Below are positions 18,043 through 25,996 of a stretch of DNA of 64,000 nt, in pieces. The stretch lies in NCBI GenBank assembly GCA_015067435.1, contig SVMM01000003.1, positions 1 to 64,000 of the forward strand. Reading direction: 5' to 3'. Within the stretch, counting starts at the first letter, position 1. Every line of letters starts with the position of its first letter. Source of the DNA: Oscillospiraceae bacterium. Its GTDB lineage: Bacteria > Bacillota > Clostridia > Oscillospirales > Oscillospiraceae. Below the pieces are notes generated by a model, which was not told the origin of the DNA, did no database searches, and worked only from the letters and a program-made list of their open reading frames with translations. The position numbers and the translations under genes were made by a program.

Positions 18043-19014
18043 TCATTCTGCCGGTTCGGTATTCATGGTCTCTCGCACAACGTATTGCGGTGAATTGTTC
18101 AAACTGATATAAATCCTCCCTAAGTATTCCCCAATCATACCAAGTATCAGCATGATGACCCCTGATGAAAACAACTGGACGGCCATGATGGAGCTGTAAC
18201 CCATAGGGATTCCAGAGTTGCAAAGCCTTCGAATAATAATAATCAATCCATAGACGAATCCAAGGAAGGCAAAGAGCACACCCAGGATCAACGCAATGCG
18301 CAGCGGTTTGACCGAAAAGGACGTCAGTCCGTTCGCAAACAGCTCGACGGACTTTATTAAGGTAAAGCCCGAAGCGTTCCCGTCCTCACGTTCCCGCTCC
18401 TCCATCGGAACCATCTTGATGTTGTGCGTTGCGCGCAGGACAAGTCCCGCGACATAGGGATAGGGATTGCGGTATTTCAGAATCTCATCGCATACAAAAC
18501 GCTTGATAACAGCGAAATTCTCCAGCACGACTCCCTTTGGAGGCTCAATGAGCATATTGACCATCGAATTGTTTACCTGGCTGCCCATGCGCTTCCACAG
18601 CGACTCCTTTTTCCGAGGATACGCCGCCGTTGCACAGTCATACCCCTCATTTGCAACCGGGTCTACCAGCTCCCACAGTCTGTCCATCGGGCACTGGCAG
18701 TCATCGTCGAGATTGACGATGTATTCGCCTCTGACGTATGAAAAACCCGCCATCATGGCGCTGTGCTTTCCGAAGTTCTTTGCCAGATTGATCACCTTAA
18801 AGCAAGGATCACCGGCGGCCAGTTTTCTCAGGACAGTCAATACGCCGTCCGGAGAGCAGTCGTTTACAGTGATGACTTCATAGGTGTACTCCGGTTTCTG
18901 TGCCACCGTTTCCACGATCTCCCGATAAACCTTTTCTATGGTCTTTTCACTGCGATAACATGGGATCACAAAGCTGAGCAGATTTTTGATTTCCTCACGT
19001 TTTCTGTCGCTCAT
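18043..19014 (-). CDS. Family 2 glycosyltransferase with C-terminal membrane anchor
   Basis: GT2 enzyme of 323 residues similar to polyprenyl-phosphate glycosyltransferases (GtrB/ArnC/DPM1 type). SFVIPCYRSEKTI and VNDCSPDG form the nucleotide-sugar site and NLDDDCQCP is the metal-binding acidic motif. Two membrane helices lie near residues 240-262 and 275-300. The start MSDRK (ATG 19012-19014) follows AAGGA by 8 bases; a longer start to 19095 has no ribosome site. First gene of the operon. It suggests that the product is a glycolipid or is attached through a lipid carrier (inference). Confidence 0.85.
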   Translation of the reverse strand: MSDRKREEIKNLLSFVIPCYRSEKTIEKVYREIVETVAQKPEYTYEVITVNDCSPDGVLTVLRKLAAGDPCFKVINLAKNFGKHSAMMAGFSYVRGEYIVNLDDDCQCPMDRLWELVDPVANEGYDCATAAYPRKKESLWKRMGSQVNNSMVNMLIEPPKGVVLENFAVIKRFVCDEILKYRNPYPYVAGLVLRATHNIKMVPMEEREREDGNASGFTLIKSVELFANGLTSFSVKPLRIALILGVLFAFLGFVYGLIIIIRRLCNSGIPMGYSSIMAVQLFSSGVIMLILGMIGEYLGRIYISLNNSPQYVVRETMNTEPAE

Positions 19015-19140
19015 GAGCATCGTCCTTATTCTGTCCTGTAAGCCAAATTGGCTTCCCATATCTTTCAAATGACCACTGGGCAATTTCCTTCTCATCAGTC
19101 AGAAATCATGATATGCCCGAGTTATCTACAACAAGTAAGT

Positions 19141-19170
19141 ATTATATCATATAGCACATTCCGAATTCAA
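19141..19170 (-). promoter_or_regulatory. Promoter of the LuxC/LuxE-transketolase operon
   Basis: Minus strand TTGAAT, 18-base spacer, TATAAT. It is the only strong promoter seen for the 15 genes and leaves a leader of about 120 bases before the glycosyltransferase start. Confidence 0.72.
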
Positions 19171-19271
19171 GGCTAACAATAAGGAAAACGTATTATTTTT
19201 AATTCTCGTTGTCGCAATAATGATTATTCCAAAACATTCCGCACGGGAGCAGGATGCATTTGAAGGGCAAT

Positions 19272-19297
19272 GGGCAGCAGGAATCGTCCTGCTGCCC
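19272..19297. repeat. Perfect 11-bp inverted repeat downstream of metK
   Basis: GGGCAGCAGGA, loop ATCG, TCCTGCTGCCC. No T-run follows on either strand. It lies between the metK stop and the operon promoter. 19096-19469 holds this, the promoter and the right direct repeat, and no gene. Confidence 0.6.
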
Positions 19298-19408
19298 ATA
19301 CTGCTGTTATGCAAATGCTCGTTGTCTGTTCAATATGCTTGCGCGGCGGTCGGTTAATTCAAACCCGTTATAACCGCTTTGATTGCACAGCGCACATACG
19401 CTCCGACA

Positions 19409-19428
19409 CCTCGCCTCCGCCCGGTCGC
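19409..19428 (+). repeat. Right copy of the 20-bp direct repeat
   Basis: CCTCGCCTCCGCCCGGTCGC, one mismatch to 5092-5111, same orientation, about 40 bases from the metK stop. Confidence 0.5.
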
Positions 19429-19469
19429 ACAGTCCTTTCGGATATGTTCCGTGCGAAGTAAGAAGCATA

Positions 19470-20651
19470 TTACTTCAGCGCCGCCTTGAGAGCTTCGACG
19501 CGGTCGGTCTGCTCCCACTTCACGCCGAGATCCTCGCGGCCCATGTGGCCGTAGGCGGAGAGCGCGCGATAGATGGGCTTTCTGAGGTCGAGGTCGCGGA
19601 TGATCGCCGTCGGGCGGAGGTCGAAGACCTTGTTCACCGCCTCTTCCAGCTTGTCGTCGCTGACCTTGCCGGTACCGAACGTCTCCACCAGCACGCTCAC
19701 GGGCTTCGCCACGCCGATGGCGTAGGCAAGCTCGACCTGGCACTTCTCCGCGAGGCCGGCGGCGACGATGTTCTTCGCCACATAGCGCGCGGCGTAGGCG
19801 GCGCTGCGGTCGACCTTGGTCGGGTCCTTGCCGGAGAACGCGCCGCCGCCGTGGGGTGCGCTGCCGCCGTAGGTGTCGACGATGATCTTGCGTCCCGTAA
19901 GGCCGGAGTCGCCCTGCGGGCCGCCGATGACGAAGCGGCCGGTCGGATTGACGAAGAACTTGGTCTCGGCGTCCAGCAGCTCCGCGGGGACGGTGGGCTT
20001 GATGACCTGCTCGATCATATCCTTGCGGATCTGCTCCAGCGTCACGTCGGGGTCGTGCTGCGTGGAGACGACCACGGTGTCGACGCGCACGGGCTTCCAG
20101 TTCTCGTCGTACTCGACCGTCACCTGCGTCTTGCCGTCGGGGCGCAGGTACTTGATCTCGCCGCTCTTGCGCACTGCGGCAAGCTTTTTCGCCATCTTGT
20201 GCGCAAGCGAGATCGCCAGCGGCATCAGCTCCGGTGTCTCGTTGCAGGCGTAGCCGAACATCATGCCCTGATCGCCCGCGCCGTTGTCGAGCTCGCTCTC
20301 GCCGCTCTCCTTCGCCTCAAGGGACTTGTCCACGCCCATGGCAATGTCACCCGACTGCTCGTCGATGCTGGTGATAACGCCGCAGGTGCTGTAATCGAAG
20401 CCGATGGAGGCGTCGGTGTAGCCGATGTCGCGGATGACGTCGCGCGCGATCTTGGCGATGTCAACGTAGCAGCTGGTCGTGATCTCGCCCATGACGTGGA
20501 CGAGTCCGGTGGTGACGGTGGTCTCGCAGGCGACGCGCCCCTGCGGGTCGGCCGCCATGATGGCGTCGAGGACGCCGTCGGAGATGGCGTCGCAGACCTT
20601 GTCGGGATGGCCCTCGGTGACGGATTCGGATGTAAACAAACGTTTTGCCAT
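19470..20651 (-). CDS. metK: S-adenosylmethionine synthetase
   Basis: Makes S-adenosylmethionine from methionine and ATP in the cytosol. Full length at 393 residues. GHPDKVCD near the N-terminus, [12 protein letters not shown], and the Gly-rich [18 protein letters not shown] are all intact. The ATG at 20649-20651 has AGGGG upstream. A SAM-I riboswitch with terminator and a consensus promoter precede it, so expression should fall when SAM is abundant. High-GC codon use matches the other core genes. Confidence 0.98.
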   Translation of the reverse strand: MAKRLFTSESVTEGHPDKVCDAISDGVLDAIMAADPQGRVACETTVTTGLVHVMGEITTSCYVDIAKIARDVIRDIGYTDASIGFDYSTCGVITSIDEQSGDIAMGVDKSLEAKESGESELDNGAGDQGMMFGYACNETPELMPLAISLAHKMAKKLAAVRKSGEIKYLRPDGKTQVTVEYDENWKPVRVDTVVVSTQHDPDVTLEQIRKDMIEQVIKPTVPAELLDAETKFFVNPTGRFVIGGPQGDSGLTGRKIIVDTYGGSAPHGGGAFSGKDPTKVDRSAAYAARYVAKNIVAAGLAEKCQVELAYAIGVAKPVSVLVETFGTGKVSDDKLEEAVNKVFDLRPTAIIRDLDLRKPIYRALSAYGHMGREDLGVKWEQTDRVEALKAALK

Positions 20652-20683
20652 AGTTTTCCCCTTTCTTTCTCGCGGAAATGCAA

Positions 20684-20716
20684 CAAAAAAGCTCTTGGTC
20701 TGAATCGACCGAGAGC
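20684..20716 (-). terminator. Riboswitch-controlled terminator upstream of metK
   Basis: Minus strand GCTCTCGGTC, loop, GACCAAGAGC, then TTTTTT. It sits between the SAM-I aptamer and the metK start as the OFF structure. Confidence 0.9.
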
Positions 20717-20732
20717 GCCCTTACTTGCTTTT

Positions 20733-20826
20733 CCTCATCTTTCGATTCGTTCGTCGGATTTGGCACCTTGAATTGACAGGTTGCCGCGGTTTCACAGGGC
20801 CGTTCCCTCCACCGCTCTTGATGAAG
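20733..20826 (-). promoter_or_regulatory. SAM-I (S-box) riboswitch aptamer
   Basis: Minus strand begins CTTCATCAAGAG, then GGTGGAGGGA, GGCCCTGTGAAACC, CGGCAACC and GGTGCCAAATCC, the signature segments of the S-box. P1 is closed by CTTCATC (20820-20826) with GATGAGG (20733-20739). Followed by a terminator and metK. Confidence 0.95.
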
Positions 20827-20844
20827 TATTCAGTTGTGGAATAT

Positions 20845-20873
20845 ATTATAATGTCGATATATGGTTTTGTCAA
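20845..20873 (-). promoter_or_regulatory. metK promoter
   Basis: Consensus TTGACA, 17-base spacer, TATAAT, ending just upstream of the riboswitch. Confidence 0.9.
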
Positions 20874-20991
20874 TACCTTGTGTCTGTTTTTCCGGCTTTT
20901 TACCATCATTTGTGAGTTTTCAAAAAATTAATGACTTTTTCCGGAAGCTGTGGCATAATAGGGCATCATCTTGCAAGGGGAGGTTCCCGCT

Positions 20992-21864
20992 TTGAACAAG
21001 CTCAACCGCGCAATCGACAGATTCTGCATTCTGCATCCGAATTTCGGTATCCCGAATCTGATGCTCTATATCGTCCTCGGCAACGTCGCCGTGTATCTGC
21101 TGGACATGTTCTCCCGCGGCGTCACGCTGTCCGGGCTTTTGTACTTCTCGCCCGCGCTGGTGCTGCAGGGCCAGCTCTGGCGCATCATTACCTTTGTGTT
21201 TGTCCCCGGCGGCAGCGGGCTTTTGTTCCTGCTCTACTGCTATTTTACCTACTCCATGGGGCGCACGCTGGAGCAGCAGTGGGGCACGGCGAAATTCACC
21301 TGCTACTACCTCGGCGGCGTGATCCTGACCGTCATCGGCGCGTTCGCCGTCAGCCTGCTCGCCCGCGTCAGCGTCGACGTCTACAGCGCCAGCGAGGTCA
21401 CGTTCGCCATGTTCCTCGCCTTTGCCGTGCTCTTCCCCGACGCGACGTTTGTGCTCTTCCCGATCCCCATTCCCATTCGTGCGAAGTACATCGCCTACTT
21501 TGACCTCGCATACTTTGCCTTTATGATCCTCTCGCCCATCTTGCAGGGCATGTGGTACTACTGCACCGTGCCGCTGATGGCGCTTTTGAACGTCTGCGTC
21601 ATGATCTGGCCGGATATGGCGTCCTTCCTCAAGCTGGAGCGCACGCGCTCACGGCAGGCAACGCACTTCCACAACACCACGGCGAACGCGCGGCGGCAGG
21701 CGCAGCAGGCGAACGCCGGCGTGCGCAGGTGCGCGGTGTGCGGCCGCACCAACCTGACAAACCCGGAGCTTGACTTCCGCTACTGCTCCCGCTGCGCCGG
21801 CTACCACTGCTTCTGCTCCGACCACATCTTCTCACACGTCCATTTCACGGACGATCAACCGTAA
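20992..21864 (+). CDS. Rhomboid-like membrane protein with C-terminal zinc ribbon
   Basis: Integral membrane protein of about 290 residues. Five or six hydrophobic segments with the arrangement of rhomboid-fold proteins (GQLWRIITFVFVPGG resembles the rhomboid L1 region). The catalytic GxSG motif is not seen, so it is probably not a protease. The C-terminus has two Cys pairs (CAVCGRT...YCSRCAGYHCFCSDH) typical of a zinc ribbon. The start is taken as TTG at 20992 because AGGGGAGG lies 8 bases upstream; the frame stays open to TTG 20971. Followed closely by the HD-domain gene. Confidence 0.75.
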   Translation: MNKLNRAIDRFCILHPNFGIPNLMLYIVLGNVAVYLLDMFSRGVTLSGLLYFSPALVLQGQLWRIITFVFVPGGSGLLFLLYCYFTYSMGRTLEQQWGTAKFTCYYLGGVILTVIGAFAVSLLARVSVDVYSASEVTFAMFLAFAVLFPDATFVLFPIPIPIRAKYIAYFDLAYFAFMILSPILQGMWYYCTVPLMALLNVCVMIWPDMASFLKLERTRSRQATHFHNTTANARRQAQQANAGVRRCAVCGRTNLTNPELDFRYCSRCAGYHCFCSDHIFSHVHFTDDQP

Positions 21865-21879
21865 AGGAGGAACACCGCG

Positions 21880-22446
21880 ATGACCTACGACGAAGCCTAC
21901 GCCCTGCTCCGGGAGTACAACGAGGGCGAATTCCATTTGAAGCACGGCCGCATCGTCGGCGACGTGCTGCGCTGGTTCGCCGGCGATCTCGGCTACGGCG
22001 ACGAGGCGGATTTCTGGCAGCTGGTCGGCCTGTTGCACGACCTTGACTTTGAGAAGTATCCCGACGAGCACTGCGTCAAGTCGCAGGAGATCATGCGCGG
22101 GCGCGGGCTCGACGAGCGGCTCATCCGCGCAACCGCCAGCCACGGCTGGGATGAGGACGCCTCGCGCCACGGCGAGCTGCCCAAGCCGGAGCACGAGATG
22201 GAAAAGGTGCTCTACGCCACGGACGAGCTCACGGGCCTCATCGGCGCGGTCGCGATCATGCGGCCGAGCAGGAGCTGCGACGATCTGGAGGTCAAGAGCG
22301 TTAAGAAGAAGTACAAGGACAAGCGCTTCGCCGCGGGCTGCGACCGCGCGGTCATCGAGCGCGGCGCGGAGATGCTGGGCTGGGATCTCGACAAGCTGAT
22401 CGAGAAGACCATTCTCGCCATGCGCGCGAGCGAAAATGTCGATTGA
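21880..22446 (+). CDS. HD-domain hydrolase
   Basis: 188-residue protein of the HD metal-dependent phosphohydrolase superfamily. His and Asp ligands are visible in KHGRIVGDV, LLHDLDFEKYPDEH and ASHGWDE. The small stand-alone form without a fused domain is frequent in Firmicutes and its substrate is unknown. The ATG is preceded by AAAGGAGG, 15 bases after the rhomboid-like gene. Confidence 0.8.
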   Translation: MTYDEAYALLREYNEGEFHLKHGRIVGDVLRWFAGDLGYGDEADFWQLVGLLHDLDFEKYPDEHCVKSQEIMRGRGLDERLIRATASHGWDEDASRHGELPKPEHEMEKVLYATDELTGLIGAVAIMRPSRSCDDLEVKSVKKKYKDKRFAAGCDRAVIERGAEMLGWDLDKLIEKTILAMRASENVD

Positions 22447-22455
22447 GGTGACGCC

Positions 22456-23133
22456 ATGAAAAGCCCCGTCAACTACACCGGCGTGCTGCGCAACCACATG
22501 GTCGAGTCGCCGGAGTGCATCGAGACGTGCAGCGGCATCCGCATCTTCGGCCGCCTGCTCAAGTCGATCATCTTCTCCACCGACGTCGCGATCATCGCCA
22601 ACACCAATGCCGACGCCGTCATCGCCGTCTACCCCTTCACCCCCCAGCCGCGCATTGTCAGCGCGGTCATGAGCGCGGCGGATATGCCGGTTTTCTTCGG
22701 CGTGGGCGGCGGCTTCACCTCGGGCGAACGCTCCGTCAATCAGGCGCTCGCCGCCGAGAACATGGGTGCGTTCGGCGTGGTGGTCAACGCCCCCGTGACG
22801 CCCGATGTGCTCCGCCAGATCAAAAAGGCGGTGGACATTCCCGTGGTGGCGACCATCGTCTCCGCCGAGCAGGACACCGACGCGCGCATCGACGCCGGCG
22901 CTGACATTCTGAATATCGCGGCGTCCTCGCTGACGCCGGCGGTCGTGGCGCAGCTGCGCGAGCGGCACCCCGACATTCCCATCATGGCGACCGGCGGCCC
23001 GACGGAGGAAAGCATTCGCGCGACCATCGCCGCCGGCGCGAACGCGATCACCTTCACGCCGCCCGACACGGGCGTGCTGCTGGCGGAAATCATGCGCGGG
23101 CACCGTGAGCGCTACCGCCACGGCGACGAATAA
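22456..23133 (+). CDS. TIM-barrel phosphate-binding-type protein, function unknown
   Basis: 225 residues with the repeating beta/alpha pattern of a TIM barrel. Successive strands are VAIIANT, VFFGVGGGFT, FGVVVNA, PVVATIVS, ILNIAAS and PIMATGGPT, with a C-terminal phosphate-type loop (ATGGPTEES). Resembles proteins loosely annotated as hydrolase in Clostridia. The ATG follows GAGGTG, 9 bases after the HD gene, so the three genes form an operon. No specific reaction can be assigned. Confidence 0.65.
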   Translation: MKSPVNYTGVLRNHMVESPECIETCSGIRIFGRLLKSIIFSTDVAIIANTNADAVIAVYPFTPQPRIVSAVMSAADMPVFFGVGGGFTSGERSVNQALAAENMGAFGVVVNAPVTPDVLRQIKKAVDIPVVATIVSAEQDTDARIDAGADILNIAASSLTPAVVAQLRERHPDIPIMATGGPTEESIRATIAAGANAITFTPPDTGVLLAEIMRGHRERYRHGDE

Positions 23134-23139
23134 ACAATG

Positions 23140-23173
23140 AAACGGGAGGCCCGAACGATCCGGTCTCCCGTTT
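23140..23173. terminator. Terminator-like hairpin between convergent genes
   Basis: AAACGGGAG and CTCCCGTTT with an inner CCG/CGG pairing; short T-runs on both sides. Placed between the TIM-barrel gene and the convergent lipoprotein gene. Confidence 0.65.
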
Positions 23174-23186
23174 GTTGTCGGCGCGA

Positions 23187-24608
23187 TCAATAAATGGCCT
23201 GAAAGTCGGTAAAGCAGGCGCCGTCTTCCGTCATCACAAAGGGGAACGCGACCTCCGCAGTCTCACCGGTCAAATACCATTCACTCTTCTCCTCGTCATA
23301 GTCCCGCCAGTGGATGGTGCCGAGAACGCGGCCTTCCCTGCCGCCCTCGCCCATGTCCACGGCGAAGTCGACCGAGTCGATGTACATGTCGGTGCCGCGG
23401 CCCGCCGGGCAGAAGTACAACACGCCGTCAAACTCGCGCAGCATCTGGTTCTGATCCGACGTATAGCTCTCGATCCGCTTGTCGGCGACCGCCTCGTCGA
23501 ACCGCGTGAGCATCCGCGCGCGCAGCGCGTCGAGTGTGTTGACGCCCTTCATGTCGACGCGGTAATAGTCGAGCTCGTACTCGCCGTAGGCCGTATTTGC
23601 GCGCGCGGTTCTGACATCGTCCATGTCCACGGGCATGGCGCCCTCGAACCAGTACCACATCTCCTCGGCGTCATAGTAGTCGCTCAGCGCCCTGTCCTCG
23701 TCCGAGAGGGCGAGCAGGCGCTCGCCGCGCGCGTTGAGGAAGCGGCCGAACTCGGCATAGGGGATCATATACTCGGGGATGCCGCCCGCGTAGGGCATGA
23801 TCTCATACTCCGAGAAATACACCGTCATCCCATCCTCGCCGAAGGCGACGTTGAAGTCCTCCTTCGCCAGAATGGTATTGTTATAATCGTCAAAGCACCA
23901 CTCGGCCTGTCCCTGCTCGGCGATCTTACCGAGAATGTTCCAGCGAAGCTCCTCGCACAGCGCATCGGGATCGTCCGTCAGATCCTTCCAGTCAAAGAAC
24001 TCCCCCGTTGCGAGGTCAAAGTTCCAGCTAAAATATCCCTCCGAGCCGTGCGCGCCGCCGTAATAGGCGTAGCGCATCTGCGTCACGCACAGAAGGTCCC
24101 CGGCCAGATAGCTCGTAACGACGTCCGTCCCCTCATAATAGGACGAAAATGTGCTGCGGTACTCCTCGTCCGTCTCGTTGTATTGTTCAAGCGCGCTCTC
24201 CGAAAGGCTCTCGGCGCTCGGCAGAGACGCGAGGAAACGTTCGATCTCCGCGTTGAACGCATCACACGCCGCCGCCATATCCGCCGGCGGCTGAGCCCCT
24301 GCCGCGCCGCTGTCGCTCTGGAGCGTGAGGCGCGGCGTCTCGTAGGCCGTCCAGGCAAGCTGCGTGCCGTCGTCCGCCTTGGAGTTCTGCTCTGATTTTT
24401 CCGTCTGCACGTCGAAGCGCCATGTCACCTCCGGCTCCGCGGCCTGCGGTGCCTTGTTCTCCGCGACAAAGGTCTCCGTGGGAACCGCGGCTTCCGTCTG
24501 CTGCGGCGCGGGCTGCTCCGCCGGCGTCTGCGGGGCGCTGCCGCCCGTGCAGCCCGCCAGGCCCAGCAGCATCAAAAACGCAAGAATGACCGAAAGGCTT
24601 TTTTTCAT
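23187..24608 (-). CDS. Lipoprotein with DUF3298/DUF4163-type domain
   Basis: Secreted lipoprotein of 473 residues. The signal peptide ends in the lipobox LAGC (Cys near residue 19), followed by a low-complexity linker rich in P, A and Q. The folded part has YYGGAHGSEGYFSWNFDLATG, typical of the RsiV-like DUF3298 family that binds lysozyme or similar ligands in some members. No sigma factor gene is adjacent, so an anti-sigma role is not supported. It is 15 bases downstream of tmcAL. Confidence 0.78.
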   Translation of the reverse strand: MKKSLSVILAFLMLLGLAGCTGGSAPQTPAEQPAPQQTEAAVPTETFVAENKAPQAAEPEVTWRFDVQTEKSEQNSKADDGTQLAWTAYETPRLTLQSDSGAAGAQPPADMAAACDAFNAEIERFLASLPSAESLSESALEQYNETDEEYRSTFSSYYEGTDVVTSYLAGDLLCVTQMRYAYYGGAHGSEGYFSWNFDLATGEFFDWKDLTDDPDALCEELRWNILGKIAEQGQAEWCFDDYNNTILAKEDFNVAFGEDGMTVYFSEYEIMPYAGGIPEYMIPYAEFGRFLNARGERLLALSDEDRALSDYYDAEEMWYWFEGAMPVDMDDVRTARANTAYGEYELDYYRVDMKGVNTLDALRARMLTRFDEAVADKRIESYTSDQNQMLREFDGVLYFCPAGRGTDMYIDSVDFAVDMGEGGREGRVLGTIHWRDYDEEKSEWYLTGETAEVAFPFVMTEDGACFTDFQAIY

Positions 24609-24623
24609 CTTCCCGTTCCTCCT

Positions 24624-25853
24624 TTATACATCCTCGTCCACGATGACGGGATCGGTTCTCCACTCGGCGCCGCCCTCGCTCTGCGCAAGGTTGGGATAGG
24701 CCAGCGCATAGAGATCCGCCGCCCGCGCCTCCCAGTCCATCAGACGCTGCGCCGCCGGGGAAAGTTCCCGCACGTCGGCGGGCTTCACCAGCACGGGCAG
24801 CTTCGCCGCGGTGCGCATCTCGTGCAGCAGCCGCTTCCCGCGCCCGTTCATCGCCAGCACACGCAGATACGGCACGCCCGTCATACGGTCCTCCGGCTTG
24901 ACGCCCAGATACATCGACAGCAGCATCCGCCGCAGCCGCGCGTAGGCGTAGCGCTTCGTCTTCACCGAATCCAGCAGCTCCCCGATGCCCGACGCGCGGC
25001 GGCTGGCGTCGTAAAAACGGTGGTACAGCCCCTCCGCGCCCTCGTCAAAGTCCGCGAATTCGTCCTCCGTCATGGTTCTCAGCTTCGCGAGGATCGCGCG
25101 TTCCACCGTCTCCGAGCGCACGGGCGCGCGCCCCGCGGCGCGCTCCTGCTCCAGAAGGCGCAGCATGTCGGGCGTCAGCAGGCTGCCCGGCAGGTCGGGG
25201 CTGCCGTCCTCGTCCTCCTCGCAGATCAGGTCGCGGATGTAGGACGCCGAGGCGTAGCCGTCCACGGCTACCTCGCCGTCGTGCGCCGCGCCCATGCGGG
25301 GCAGCGCCAGCGGCCTGATGGAGCTGCTGACGCGCCGCAGCGCCTTGCAGTACTCGACGCCGAGGATGTTGTTCGGCTCGCGCAGGGCTGCCGCGTCCTC
25401 GCCGCACAGGATGCGCGCGGCGCGCTCCCGCGCGGCGGCGTAGCTGTCGCCCGCGGCAAGCTCGCCCCGGAGCAGATCCGCAAACTCTTTTGACGTCAGG
25501 GCGATCGCAAGCTCATCGAGCTTTTCCGCGTCCGCGCACTCGCTGCCGAACGCCAGCGTATCCACCACGCCCGTCGCACTGAGCACCTCGACGCCGCCGC
25601 GGGCAAAGCCCTCCGCCGACGCGGTCGCCCAGGGAAGGGGCAGCTCCAGCACCAGATCGACGCCGCCGCGCACAGCCGCCTCGGCGCGCACGTGCTTGCG
25701 CACGATGGCAAAGTCGCCGCGCTGGACGTAGTTCCCGCTCATGGCGCACACCACCGCGGCGTCGTCCCCGAAGCGACGTCGCAGCTCCTCCAGCTGCCAG
25801 CGGTGTCCGGTGTGGAACGGGTTATATTCCGCTATGATCCCGAACGCTCTCAT
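24624..25853 (-). CDS. tmcAL: tRNA(Met) cytidine acetate ligase
   Basis: YlbM/TmcAL family, 409 residues. Known members use acetate and ATP to make N4-acetylcytidine at the wobble base of elongator tRNA-Met. The nucleotidyltransferase motif is in EYNPFHTGH, with SGNYVQRGDFA and LELPLPWATASAEGFA matching the family. The ATG at 25851-25853 follows GGGAGG. Divergent from ackA, an interesting neighbour because acetate is its substrate, though this may be chance. Confidence 0.9.
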   Translation of the reverse strand: MRAFGIIAEYNPFHTGHRWQLEELRRRFGDDAAVVCAMSGNYVQRGDFAIVRKHVRAEAAVRGGVDLVLELPLPWATASAEGFARGGVEVLSATGVVDTLAFGSECADAEKLDELAIALTSKEFADLLRGELAAGDSYAAARERAARILCGEDAAALREPNNILGVEYCKALRRVSSSIRPLALPRMGAAHDGEVAVDGYASASYIRDLICEEDEDGSPDLPGSLLTPDMLRLLEQERAAGRAPVRSETVERAILAKLRTMTEDEFADFDEGAEGLYHRFYDASRRASGIGELLDSVKTKRYAYARLRRMLLSMYLGVKPEDRMTGVPYLRVLAMNGRGKRLLHEMRTAAKLPVLVKPADVRELSPAAQRLMDWEARAADLYALAYPNLAQSEGGAEWRTDPVIVDEDV

Positions 25854-25893
25854 GCCGGTCCTCCCTTCATCGATGCAAATTGCAATTTTACGC

Positions 25894-25921
25894 TTGTCAT
25901 TGTCGGTTTTTCTGCTATAAT
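25894..25921 (+). promoter_or_regulatory. ackA promoter
   Basis: TTGTCA, 16-base spacer, extended minus-10 TGCTATAAT; about 75 bases before the start codon. Confidence 0.75.
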
Positions 25922-25996
25922 AGATATGTTGTATCCATCATACTGAAAATCGCGGCGCATGGCAAGTGCGCCGCAGAAAAAAGGAGCCAAAAGTCT

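Larger units (their letters stand above)
5112..19408. other. Candidate genomic island: LuxC/LuxE-transketolase biosynthetic operon
   Basis: Fifteen same-direction genes, mostly overlapping or separated by a few bases, between tRNA-Pro and metK and bracketed by the 20-bp direct repeats. Base composition looks less GC-rich by eye than the neighbouring metK, ackA and gcv regions. No integrase or transposase gene is inside. Content: one glycosyltransferase, ACP, acyl ligase, thioesterase and GNAT, plus two copies each of LuxE, LuxC, SDR, transketolase N part and transketolase C part. Confidence 0.6.

Noticed and set aside
5150-19014. Reading the LuxC/LuxE operon as a bioluminescence (lux) operon
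   Set aside because: No luxA or luxB luciferase gene is present, and transketolase, SDR and glycosyltransferase genes point to biosynthesis instead.
21832-23190. Minus-strand open frame of 452 codons
   Set aside because: Overlaps three well-supported plus-strand genes (rhomboid-like, HD, TIM barrel) and has the His/Arg/Asp-rich look of an antisense frame.
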